Positions 1-8,551 of a stretch of DNA of 64,000 nucleotides are shown piece by piece. The notes under the pieces are model-generated. The model was not told where the DNA came from. It searched no databases and worked only from the letters and a program-made list of their open reading frames with translations. A program made the position numbers and the translations under genes. The DNA is from RGIG4079 sp045596365 (GTDB lineage Bacteria > Bacteroidota > Bacteroidia > Bacteroidales > Muribaculaceae). Location of the stretch: NCBI GenBank assembly GCA_045596365.1, contig JAZOCE010000024.1, forward strand, positions 62,001 to 126,000. The letters run 5' to 3'. How positions within the stretch are numbered: the stretch's first letter is position 1; every line of letters starts with the position of its first letter.

Positions 1-1673
1 TAACAAGTTGCACAAACTCCGGAACGATAAAAGGAGACGAAGGTGTAGGAGGTATTATCGGAAGTACTCGCATAAAAGGCAGTCGAAATCCTGAAGCGCC
101 AGAGCCGTATGCTCACAATTACACCATGGTCAAATATTGTGGTAATACAGGAAATGTCTCTGGAGAAATCACAGTTGGAGGAATATGTGGGGATTCCAAC
201 TTTGGAAGCTATGCAGTTTATAATAGCGGAAAAATTGAGGGTAAAGCCCAAGTGGGAGGAATACTTGGTGCAGGTGTAATTGCCGTTACGCATAATTCTG
301 TAAATTCAGGCGAAATTTCAGTTACTAATTATGATGGCAACTCTTTCTGCGGAGGTATCATAGGCAAAGCCGATATGACATCTATTGCACTTTGTCAAAA
401 TTATGGGGCTGTTAATAGCACCGGAACTCATACTGCCGGTATTATAGGAATTTCAGGCAGCACAGCAGTAATCCATCAATGTGGAAATTTCGGCAAAATA
501 AATAGTACAGCGAGTGGAGCCACAGGAGGTATAGCAGGAGAAATAGGCAATCCTTCGGACTGGGGTCCCATGAATACGGCAGAGGTGGTTATTGGCACTA
601 TAGAAATCGCCATGGCTGCATTAGGCCCGATTATGGCTTATGCAGAGCATGCGACAGAAGGTGCATTACACATTATTCTAAAAATAACCGAGCCATTAAT
701 TGAATATAGCCTTGTTGGGACAAACACTTACTTTGAATATCACACCGTTCATTCAATTATTCATCATGAAGCTCTTGAACAAATTGATGTAGCTGTAAAT
801 GGAGCTACATCAAACATTAGTTCAGACGTTAACAATGTAATATCTGATATACGTGAAAACACTTATTCAAATATTGATGTAAATGGATTTGACAAATCTA
901 TAATTACCACCAATTATATTGCTGAAATAAACAACACTCTTGACTATTACATCCAAGATAATGGAGCCGACACCTATAATAACAGTATAAACACAAAGCG
1001 AAATAATCTATGTGATGCCGTTGAGAAAAAGACAGAGGATAAAGAGTTGGCTCATTCAATAATAGCAGGTATTACTCTTGGTGCAAGTTTTATTTTCACT
1101 ACCGGGGCTGTAATAGCCGGTTTTTTCACCGGAGGTGCTACTGCCGCAGCAGTATTTGTTGGGTTGGGTGCAATCACTTCTGTTATTAGTGGTGTTAATT
1201 CAATTGTTAAAGGCTCTACTGAATTTGAGCAAAATGCAGTTATTGTTTCACAATGCGTTAATGCCGCAAAAATCACATCCTCATCAAGCGATGAAACAGG
1301 AGCTTTGATCGGTGTTCTCAATGACTATGGTATTATGCGCGATTGTCTCAACACAGCTAATGGTGATGGCAAAGGTGGATATTTTATTGGAACAGCTGGC
1401 GACAAATCTGAAATTACTCGATGCCTTTCCTTAGGGCAAAATTGGGAAAGAACAATTGCTAAAATGGAACAACTAATAGACGTCTCTGATGTTTACTTTT
1501 ATAATAGCGAAAGTTCAACAGCGCTTAATGCGTTATCTCCTTCAGAAATTGGAGATGCATCAAATTATGACGGGTGGGACATAGGCACCGATAAAAATCT
1601 ATGGACTATACCCTCCTCTTCGTCCAACAAATCATACCCTATTCCATTCTATTCCGAAATGAGAGAGAAATAA
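1..1673 (+). CDS. GLUG-repeat exported/surface protein with helical hydrophobic insert (5' partial)
   Basis: The reading frame is open from the left edge (first full codon at 3) through the ATG at 126, and the upstream codons already encode a repeat of the same kind, so the ATG at 126 is internal and the gene begins outside the window. Repeats of about 25-35 residues end in GGI(I/L/C)G, the pattern of the GLUG motif found in bacterial surface proteins (expected to fold as a beta-solenoid). About residues 144-380, counted from the ATG at 126, break the pattern: a predicted helical stretch and then a Gly/Ala-rich hydrophobic hairpin (about 311-356) with several GxxxG-like spacings. Weaker repeats resume after it. 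The C-terminus is polar and has no type IX sorting domain that I can recognise. Its gene neighbour 29 bases downstream is a lipoprotein of the same repeat family. The function is unknown; adhesion or host-glycan contact is only inference. Confidence 0.75.
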   Translation, partial: TSCTNSGTIKGDEGVGGIIGSTRIKGSRNPEAPEPYAHNYTMVKYCGNTGNVSGEITVGGICGDSNFGSYAVYNSGKIEGKAQVGGILGAGVIAVTHNSVNSGEISVTNYDGNSFCGGIIGKADMTSIALCQNYGAVNSTGTHTAGIIGISGSTAVIHQCGNFGKINSTASGATGGIAGEIGNPSDWGPMNTAEVVIGTIEIAMAALGPIMAYAEHATEGALHIILKITEPLIEYSLVGTNTYFEYHTVHSIIHHEALEQIDVAVNGATSNISSDVNNVISDIRENTYSNIDVNGFDKSIITTNYIAEINNTLDYYIQDNGADTYNNSINTKRNNLCDAVEKKTEDKELAHSIIAGITLGASFIFTTGAVIAGFFTGGATAAAVFVGLGAITSVISGVNSIVKGSTEFEQNAVIVSQCVNAAKITSSSSDETGALIGVLNDYGIMRDCLNTANGDGKGGYFIGTAGDKSEITRCLSLGQNWERTIAKMEQLIDVSDVYFYNSESSTALNALSPSEIGDASNYDGWDIGTDKNLWTIPSSSSNKSYPIPFYSEMREK

Positions 1674-1702
1674 AATACAGGTTTAATCAAAATCTCACAA
1701 CA

Positions 1703-4700
1703 ATGAAAACAATCATGCAATACATTGTAATCCTATTAACATCATTATCGTGCTTTGCATTATTTTCATGCCACGATGAGAATGACATTTTTTCAAACGA
1801 AATAGGCTCTACCTTAGAACATTTTGATGGGAAAAGAGTATCTACATTCTATCTCCCACATGATAGCACAACAATCAGTAACGGGACTAATTCTGCCACT
1901 GTATATCTCGAAAATACTGAAACATTAAAACAATACGAATTTTCAGCTAAAACAATACTAAAAGACAATCGTCTTGAAGTAAAAATGGATATTCCCAACA
2001 ATGAAAAAATTGATGATGGCATATATAATCTTTCGGTGGTTGTTATTACCAATTTAGACATTATATTAATGCGCATACGTTTCATTGTTAAAATCAGGAA
2101 AGAGATGATTGATATTATTGATGCTAAAATTCCTGAATACAAATATCTATCCGGCAGTGGGACTAATAAAGACCCATATATAATATCATCTACTAAAGAT
2201 TTTGATTATCTACTATATAATCTTAAATATGTAGACACAGAGCTTCATGGGAAAGGTAGCTATTTTTCTCAGACAGCCGATTTTGATGCACCAAAAGCCG
2301 GAGACGATGCCGATGGTCGAGAATATGCAAGTTTCCCATTTGCCGGAATCTACAAAGGAAACGGACACACAATTTCTAACATCAACTATACTGGGACTAA
2401 ATCAAGTTCAATAGATACTAATATTGGGCTATTTGACGGATTACATGATGGTGCAAAGATTTCAAATCTTAAATTAGATGTCTCATTCAAAGGAGTTCAT
2501 TCCTATTCAGGAGCACTTGCAGGCTACTCTAATGGGAATGTTACACTTGACAGTATCTCTGTTATAGGTGATATTGATGACTGCCACGAAGTTTGTGGTG
2601 GTCTAATTGGAATAAATCAACCAACCAATGGCACTTTGACAATAACAAATTGTAATCTTGATGTTGATATAACTGCCGATGGAACACATATTGGCGGAAT
2701 AATCGGAGCATCTCACAGCAACACGATTATAAAAGATTCTAAAATAGGTGGTGATGTATCCGGGAAAACCTCTGTTGGTGGCGTTATTGGCAGCAGCATT
2801 CAAGCATCCTATGAAATAGCAAACCTATCCAATATCGACTCTCATTTTGCGATATCAGGCACTACTTCTGTAGGAGGAATTTTTGGGAATTTTAGTGCAC
2901 CGAATTTCAAAGTTGAAAAAATATCATTGCAACATACTGTAACATCTGCTGACAATGAAATTAAAATCATTTCAGGAGAAGAAAGTATTGGTGGGGTATT
3001 TGGGGATTTAAACATATCTAATATGACTGCTGATTCATATTTAAAAGATGTGCACATTAAATGTCCTGTAACCGGTAGTGAAAATGTGGGTGGACTAATC
3101 GGCAAATTATCTATCATCTCCGAAAAAACAATAACTATAAATAATTGTAAAATAGCATCCATTATTAAAGGAGAAACCAATACCGGTGGCTTTATCGGTT
3201 TAGGTCTAACAGCATGCCCCATTACATTTGAAGAAGAATCAAGCATAAAAACATCAGACGGAATAGCTGAAGTTTTAGGTGGTAACTATACTGGTGGGGT
3301 ATTTGGTAAATTTGAGCCATCAGGAAAAACAATCATATTTGAGAATACCTCAAAAATTTATTGTGGCGTAAATGTTTCAGGCACTACTAATGTCGGTGGT
3401 TTTGCAGGTTGCGTAAATTTCAATAATTCTAAATCAGAAAATGAACGTACTATTAATTTGAATGGTTTTGAATTAAAAAATACAGTAGAAATAAAAGGAG
3501 GGGTAAATACAGGTGGATTGATAGGATTTGTAAAAAATGCAATCATAAAGGGGCAAAACACTTTTGACTATAATGAAGGGAGCGGGTTGACAATTCCAAA
3601 ATTTTCTCGATTTACCCCTAATTTCTCTGGTAAAATAATCGCGGCTAATCCTTCATCGGGTAGTTGCTTTGGAGGAGCTATTGGCAAAGCATACAACTCT
3701 TCGATCAAAGGAATATGCGTAAACTCCATTATAGAATTAACTAATCTTGATTCAATTGGTGGAATTGTCGGGCACATTGAATCTACCCTTCAATCATTAA
3801 AGGTCATTGAAGACTGTACTTATAAAGGAGAATTAATAGGAAATAAAAACATAGGCGGTATAGTCGGAATAAAAACAAAAAATGGGCAGATACTTGATTG
3901 CATCAATTACGGGATAATTTCAGCCAAGGAGAATGTCGGAGGTGTACTTGGAAAGCTATGTTACGAAAACATTAACGACGGGGGTATTTTTGTTAATTAT
4001 TGTGTGAACACAGGAGCTGTTACAGGGTCAGGTGCTGATACCGGTGGAATTGTTGGATATATGCAAGGAGATAATGATATAAATTTATATGTATCCATTT
4101 CTCATAGTGGTAATTATGGAAAAATTACAGGTGGAGATACCGGAGTCGGCGGTATTCTCGGACGATGCAACACTCGCCGAGGTCGTGTCCTTAATTGTGC
4201 AAACCATGGAGAGGTTTACTCAGCAAATGAATGCCGAATAGGTGGTATTGTCGGTTCAATGGGCAAGGATCCAAGCGCCGCTCACCAATCGACAAACCTT
4301 CAAGTTGGTTATTGTGCCAATACCGGCACTGTTTCAAGCAGCAATGGCAGCTCACATGTGGGAGGAATTTTAGGGTTCCAAGAGGAAGGCTGTTCTGATT
4401 GGACTGACGAAGATTCTTGGGTTCATGATTGCTACAATACCGGTTCAATCACCGGAAGTGGAGACCGCGGAGGCATTGTTGGCTACGTAGATCATTATAG
4501 CTATGTTCAGAAATGCTTTAATTCGGGCGAAACAAACAAAGGTATTTGTGGGACTCGCAAAAGTTCTGCAATAATCTATGACGATTATACTTTCTATACT
4601 AAAGGTAGTGATTCCGGAGATTGGTTGGGAGATAAAAAGATTTCTGATGAAGACGCTAAAAAGGAGGGAACATTCCAGAATGAAGAACAGACAGAGGGAT

Positions 4701-4786
4701 TTGATTTTAATGGCATTTGGAAAATGGGAAGCAATCACCCAATTCTCCGTGATTGTCCATTCCAAGATATATCATTTTCCAACTAA
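1703..4786 (+). CDS. GLUG-repeat lipoprotein, 1027 aa
   Basis: I chose the ATG at 1703 rather than an in-frame start at 1601 because it opens a lipoprotein signal (MKTIMQYIVILL...ALFSC, lipobox LFSC about residue 23) and lies after the stop of the preceding gene; the 1601 start would overlap that gene by 73 bases. Residues about 30-150 look like a separate N-terminal beta domain. From about residue 190 to the end I count 19 GG[IVLFA]xG motifs spaced 25-50 residues apart (for example VGGVIG, IGGVFG, TGGFIG, RGGIVG), the GLUG-motif pattern, so a long beta-solenoid anchored in a membrane by lipid is likely. The last 60 residues are polar and resemble the closing segment of GLUG proteins (WKMGSNHPILRD). 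It sits 29 bases after a related gene, suggesting one operon. Substrate or partner is unknown; there is no enzymatic motif that I can see. Confidence 0.8.
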   Translation: MKTIMQYIVILLTSLSCFALFSCHDENDIFSNEIGSTLEHFDGKRVSTFYLPHDSTTISNGTNSATVYLENTETLKQYEFSAKTILKDNRLEVKMDIPNNEKIDDGIYNLSVVVITNLDIILMRIRFIVKIRKEMIDIIDAKIPEYKYLSGSGTNKDPYIISSTKDFDYLLYNLKYVDTELHGKGSYFSQTADFDAPKAGDDADGREYASFPFAGIYKGNGHTISNINYTGTKSSSIDTNIGLFDGLHDGAKISNLKLDVSFKGVHSYSGALAGYSNGNVTLDSISVIGDIDDCHEVCGGLIGINQPTNGTLTITNCNLDVDITADGTHIGGIIGASHSNTIIKDSKIGGDVSGKTSVGGVIGSSIQASYEIANLSNIDSHFAISGTTSVGGIFGNFSAPNFKVEKISLQHTVTSADNEIKIISGEESIGGVFGDLNISNMTADSYLKDVHIKCPVTGSENVGGLIGKLSIISEKTITINNCKIASIIKGETNTGGFIGLGLTACPITFEEESSIKTSDGIAEVLGGNYTGGVFGKFEPSGKTIIFENTSKIYCGVNVSGTTNVGGFAGCVNFNNSKSENERTINLNGFELKNTVEIKGGVNTGGLIGFVKNAIIKGQNTFDYNEGSGLTIPKFSRFTPNFSGKIIAANPSSGSCFGGAIGKAYNSSIKGICVNSIIELTNLDSIGGIVGHIESTLQSLKVIEDCTYKGELIGNKNIGGIVGIKTKNGQILDCINYGIISAKENVGGVLGKLCYENINDGGIFVNYCVNTGAVTGSGADTGGIVGYMQGDNDINLYVSISHSGNYGKITGGDTGVGGILGRCNTRRGRVLNCANHGEVYSANECRIGGIVGSMGKDPSAAHQSTNLQVGYCANTGTVSSSNGSSHVGGILGFQEEGCSDWTDEDSWVHDCYNTGSITGSGDRGGIVGYVDHYSYVQKCFNSGETNKGICGTRKSSAIIYDDYTFYTKGSDSGDWLGDKKISDEDAKKEGTFQNEEQTEGFDFNGIWKMGSNHPILRDCPFQDISFSN

Positions 4787-4803
4787 TTTCGCAAACATAT
4801 AGA

Positions 4804-4829
4804 AACTGCTTCTTCAGGAGCAGTTTTTT
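4804..4829 (+). terminator. Rho-independent terminator after the GLUG lipoprotein
   Basis: A 7-bp stem AACTGCT (4804-4810) / AGCAGTT (4819-4825), loop of 8 bases, is followed by a run of T. It lies 18 bases after the stop codon and ends the GLUG gene pair. Confidence 0.75.
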
Positions 4830-4833
4830 GTTT

Positions 4834-4863
4834 TTTGTAGCTCTATTATTTTGAGTATCTTTG
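4834..4863 (+). promoter_or_regulatory. Bacteroidetes-type promoter for the S41 protease gene
   Basis: TTTG at 4834-4837, 18 bases, then TATCTTTG at 4856-4863 match the -33 TTTG / -7 TAnnTTTG consensus of the Bacteroidetes primary sigma factor. The leader to the ATG at 4902 would be about 30 bases. Confidence 0.6.
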
Positions 4864-4901
4864 TGGAAACATCATTGAATAACAATTAAAATTTATATAA
4901 C

Positions 4902-7900
4902 ATGAAAAAATTATTAACAGCATTAGCTCTCGCATCTGTTACAATCAGTGCATCGGCAATCTCTCCTTTATGGCTTAGAGATGTAAAAATATCTCCTGAT
5001 GGGCAACAGATAGTATTCACCTATAAAGGTGATATTTACAAAGTCGCTACAACCGGAGGAGAAGCAACTCGACTTACAACACAACCTTCCTATGAAGCTG
5101 TTCCCATTTGGTCGCCCGACGGAAAGAAAATAGCTTTTTCATCTGACCGCAATGGTGGCTCTGACATTTACATCATGAATGCAAATGGCGGGCAAGCCAC
5201 TCGCCTCACATTTCATTCTAATTCAGAAACTCCCGAAGCATTCTCGCCCGATGGAAAACATATCTATTTTTCTGCTAACATCCAAGACCCTTCATCAAGT
5301 GCCATGTTCCCATCTGGACGCTTGACCGAATTATATAAAATCCCTGTAACAGGAGGACAATCCAAACAAATTATAGCTTCACCGGCTCAAATGATTAATT
5401 TTAATGCCGATGGAACATTTTTCCTCTACCAAGACCAAAAGGGAATGGAAGACGAATGGCGTAAACATCACACATCATCTATCACACGTGATATATGGAG
5501 TTGTGATTTAACTACCGGAAAACACATTAATCTCACTAATCGTGCTGGAGAAGACCGCAACCCCATATTATCTGCTGATGGCAACACTGTATATTTCCTT
5601 AGCGAACGAGATGGGAAAACTTTTAACGTTTACACATTCCCTCTAAACAATCCCAAAAATATTACTGCTGTAACTAATTTCAACACTCACCCTGTTCGCT
5701 TCCTTTCGCAAAGTAAAAATGGGATTCTTGCTTTTACCTATAATGGCGAAATATACACTAAAGCCCCTACAAGCAAACCGCAAAAAGTCATCATCAACAT
5801 TACCCTTGATGATGAAAATCTACTTGAAACCATCAAAGTTAATAGCGGGGCTAATGGAGCAACTGTTTCTCCCGATGGCAAGCAAGTGGCATTCATCAAA
5901 CGCGGTGAGATTTTTGTAACTTCGGTAGAATACACTACAACAAAACAAATTACTCACACAGCAGCTGCTGAACGTCAAATAACTTGGTCTCCAGATAATC
6001 GCACTATTGCCTATACAAGCGAACGCGATGGTCATTGGAACATCTACAAGGCTACTATAGCTCGTGAAGAGGATCGCAATTTTCCTAATGCAACCATCAT
6101 TGATGAAGAGCCTATGTTCTCTGCCAAAGATAAAATTGAGCGCACTTATCCTTCATTCTCTCCCGATGGCAACGAACTTGCATTTATACAAGACCGCAAT
6201 AAATTGATGGTAATGAACATCAAAACAAAAAAAGTGCGCCAAATTACCGACGGATCTACTCATGCACGCCGTAATGGAGGCTTTGCCTACTCTTGGTCTC
6301 CAGATGGAAAATGGTTTGTTCTTTCTGTCGTTGACAATAAACACGATCCATATAGCGATGTTGCCATCGTGAGTGCTGATGGTGGCGAAATTGTCAACCT
6401 CACTCAAAGCGGATATTTTGACGAATCTCCTCGCTGGGTAATGGATGGAAACGCAATAATATTCCTTTCTGAAAGATATGGCATGCGCAACCATGCTTCA
6501 TGGGGAACGGAATATGACGTAATGATGATTTTCCTCAACCAAGATGCCTATGACAAATACCGCTTGAGCGAAGAAGACTATGCACTTTTCAAAGAAATAG
6601 AAAAAGAGCAAAAGAAATCGGAAAAGAAAGATGCTGATAAAAAAGAAGACAAAGACAAAAAAAGTGATAACAAAAAAGCAAAAATTGATGACACCAAGAA
6701 AATTAACGTTGAACTTGATGGTATTCGCGATCGTATAGTGCGTCTAACCCCATATTCTTCTGACATATGCGATGCTATCGTAACCAAAGATGGAGAAAAT
6801 CTTTATTATCTATCTTCAGCGGGAAAAAGTTATGACCTTTGGAAAATAAGCCTTCGCAAACCCGGGGCAAAACTATCAAGCAAACTTGACGCCGGCTACA
6901 CATCATTGCAAATGGACGCTGATGGTAAAAACATGTTCCTTTTAAGCGGAAAATCCATGAAGAAAATGGATGCCAAGAGCGAAAAGATGACTCCCATCAC
7001 CTACTCTGCTACAATGAAGCTTGATGCCGCTGCTGAACGAGAATATATGTTTAACTATGTATATACCCAAGAAAAAGAAATGTTCTATAAAAAGGATATG
7101 CATGGGGTAAATTGGGATAAAATGACTGCCGACTATCGTCGTTTCCTCCCCCACATCAACAACAACTACGACTTTGCTGAATTACTTAGCGAATGGCTTG
7201 GCGAATTGAATGTATCACACACCGGAGGACGCTACTCTGCTCCATCGGCAAAAGAAGCGACTGCAAGCCTTGGGTTACTCTATGACTTGAAATTTGCTGG
7301 CAAAGGGTTAAAAGTTGAAGAAGTTCTTGAAGGAGGTCCTTTTGACCGCGCAAGTTCAAAAGTAACAGTCGGATGTATCATTGAGAAAATCAACGGAGAA
7401 GAAATTACACCCGACCAAGACTATACCCAACTATTAAATGGTCTTGCTCGCAAAAAAACGCTCATTGAAATTTTCAACCCCACCACAAATGAACGATGGG
7501 ATGAAGTTATACTTCCTATCTCCACATCAGCAACAAATCGTCTATTATATAACAGATATGTAAAACAACGTGCTGCCGATGTTGAACGTTGGTCAAACGG
7601 ACGTCTCGGATATGTACATATTCAGTCAATGGGCGATGATAGTTTCCGCAAAGTATACTCCGACATCCTCGGAAAATACAACCATTGCGAAGGCATCGTA
7701 ATTGACACTCGTTGGAACGGTGGTGGACGCCTTCACGAAGATATTGAAATTCTATTCAGTGGACAAAAATATTTCACTCAGACAGTGCGTGGTGTAGAAG
7801 CATGCGACATGCCAAGTCGTCGATGGAACAAACCAAGTATCATGGTGCAATGCGAAGCTAACTATAGCAATGCTCATGGGACACCTTGGGTTTATAAACA

Positions 7901-8159
7901 TCAAGGCATCGGCAAACTCGTTGGTGCACCAGTCCCCGGCACAATGACAAGTGTCAACTGGGTTACCTTGCAAGACCCAACACTTGTGTTTGGTATTCCT
8001 GTTGTCGGCTACAAACTTCCCGATGGCAGTTATCTTGAAAATGCTCAACTTGAGCCTGACATCCATATCCTCAATGCGCCCGAAACTGTTGTAAATGGAG
8101 AAGATACACAATTGCGCACTGCTGTTGAAACCCTTCTTAGCGACATTGACAAAAAATAA
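4902..8159 (+). CDS. Tricorn-type S41 family peptidase, periplasmic
   Basis: This 1085-aa protein starts with a Sec signal peptide (MKKLLTALALASVTISASA). Residues about 20-560 contain many WD40-like/PD40 TolB propeller repeats marked by SPDGK and related motifs, matching the two beta-propellers of tricorn proteases, which gate peptides into the active site. A Lys/Glu/Asp-rich linker follows (about 565-610), then the tricorn C1 domain, a PDZ domain (about 780-860) and the S41 domain. The YSNA motif near Ser989 fits the nucleophile region and GTMTSVNW lies downstream. Known members degrade oligopeptides; export to the periplasm is inferred from the signal. It has its own promoter and stands alone between a terminator and groES, so it is probably monocistronic. 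The length fits Bacteroidetes tricorn homologues. Confidence 0.9.
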   Translation: MKKLLTALALASVTISASAISPLWLRDVKISPDGQQIVFTYKGDIYKVATTGGEATRLTTQPSYEAVPIWSPDGKKIAFSSDRNGGSDIYIMNANGGQATRLTFHSNSETPEAFSPDGKHIYFSANIQDPSSSAMFPSGRLTELYKIPVTGGQSKQIIASPAQMINFNADGTFFLYQDQKGMEDEWRKHHTSSITRDIWSCDLTTGKHINLTNRAGEDRNPILSADGNTVYFLSERDGKTFNVYTFPLNNPKNITAVTNFNTHPVRFLSQSKNGILAFTYNGEIYTKAPTSKPQKVIINITLDDENLLETIKVNSGANGATVSPDGKQVAFIKRGEIFVTSVEYTTTKQITHTAAAERQITWSPDNRTIAYTSERDGHWNIYKATIAREEDRNFPNATIIDEEPMFSAKDKIERTYPSFSPDGNELAFIQDRNKLMVMNIKTKKVRQITDGSTHARRNGGFAYSWSPDGKWFVLSVVDNKHDPYSDVAIVSADGGEIVNLTQSGYFDESPRWVMDGNAIIFLSERYGMRNHASWGTEYDVMMIFLNQDAYDKYRLSEEDYALFKEIEKEQKKSEKKDADKKEDKDKKSDNKKAKIDDTKKINVELDGIRDRIVRLTPYSSDICDAIVTKDGENLYYLSSAGKSYDLWKISLRKPGAKLSSKLDAGYTSLQMDADGKNMFLLSGKSMKKMDAKSEKMTPITYSATMKLDAAAEREYMFNYVYTQEKEMFYKKDMHGVNWDKMTADYRRFLPHINNNYDFAELLSEWLGELNVSHTGGRYSAPSAKEATASLGLLYDLKFAGKGLKVEEVLEGGPFDRASSKVTVGCIIEKINGEEITPDQDYTQLLNGLARKKTLIEIFNPTTNERWDEVILPISTSATNRLLYNRYVKQRAADVERWSNGRLGYVHIQSMGDDSFRKVYSDILGKYNHCEGIVIDTRWNGGGRLHEDIEILFSGQKYFTQTVRGVEACDMPSRRWNKPSIMVQCEANYSNAHGTPWVYKHQGIGKLVGAPVPGTMTSVNWVTLQDPTLVFGIPVVGYKLPDGSYLENAQLEPDIHILNAPETVVNGEDTQLRTAVETLLSDIDKK

Positions 8160-8180
8160 TTTTGCCATGAGAAATCAAGT

Positions 8181-8197
8181 TTGGCACGGAATATGCT
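8181..8197 (+). promoter_or_regulatory. Sigma-54 (RpoN)-type -24/-12 promoter upstream of groES
   Basis: TTGGCACGGAATATGCT matches the consensus YTGGCACGRNNNTTGCW at 16 of 17 positions, and the invariant GG (8183-8184) and GC (8195-8196) are separated by exactly 10 bases. The start site would fall near 8208, giving a leader of about 48 bases before groES. No CIRCE repeat is visible. Whether this organism encodes RpoN cannot be seen in the window. Confidence 0.6.
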
Positions 8198-8255
8198 AAT
8201 ATGATTTTCAGTTAAGAAATAAAATTATAAACAAAACTATAAATCATTTTAAGTT

Positions 8256-8531
8256 ATGAATATTAAACCATTGGCCGATAGAGTGTTGATTAACCCCACT
8301 CCCGCCGAAGAAGTAACTATGGCAGGTATCATCATTCCTGATTCTGCAAAAGAAAAACCTCTTAAAGGAACTGTACTTGCTGCCGGTTGTGGCACTAAAG
8401 ATGAAGAAATGGTTGTAAAAGAAGGCGATACAGTACTTTATGGCAAATATGCCGGTACTGAAATCGAATTTGAAGGCAACAAATACCTCATCATGCGTCA
8501 AAGTGACATTTTGGCAATCATCAATGAATAA
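8256..8531 (+). CDS. groES: Co-chaperonin GroES
   Basis: The 91-aa product is a full-length Cpn10: MNIKPLADRVLINP at the start, the mobile-loop region with the hydrophobic AGIIIPDSAKEKP, and the C-terminal YLIMRQSDILAII. It caps GroEL and encloses folding substrates in the cytoplasm. It lies 20 bases upstream of groEL in the usual order. The upstream region carries a sigma-54-like promoter rather than a recognisable CIRCE element, which bears on how the heat-shock pair is controlled. Confidence 0.98.
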   Translation: MNIKPLADRVLINPTPAEEVTMAGIIIPDSAKEKPLKGTVLAAGCGTKDEEMVVKEGDTVLYGKYAGTEIEFEGNKYLIMRQSDILAIINE

Positions 8532-8551
8532 TGTTTTAAACTTTATCAATC

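Noticed and set aside
1601..1702. N-terminal extension of the second GLUG protein
   Set aside because: It overlaps the upstream gene by 73 bases and precedes a good lipoprotein signal at 1703.
8160..8255. CIRCE element or sigma-32 site before groES
   Set aside because: No TTAGCACTC-N9-GAGTGCTAA repeat or sigma-32 pattern was seen; the sigma-54-like site was kept instead.
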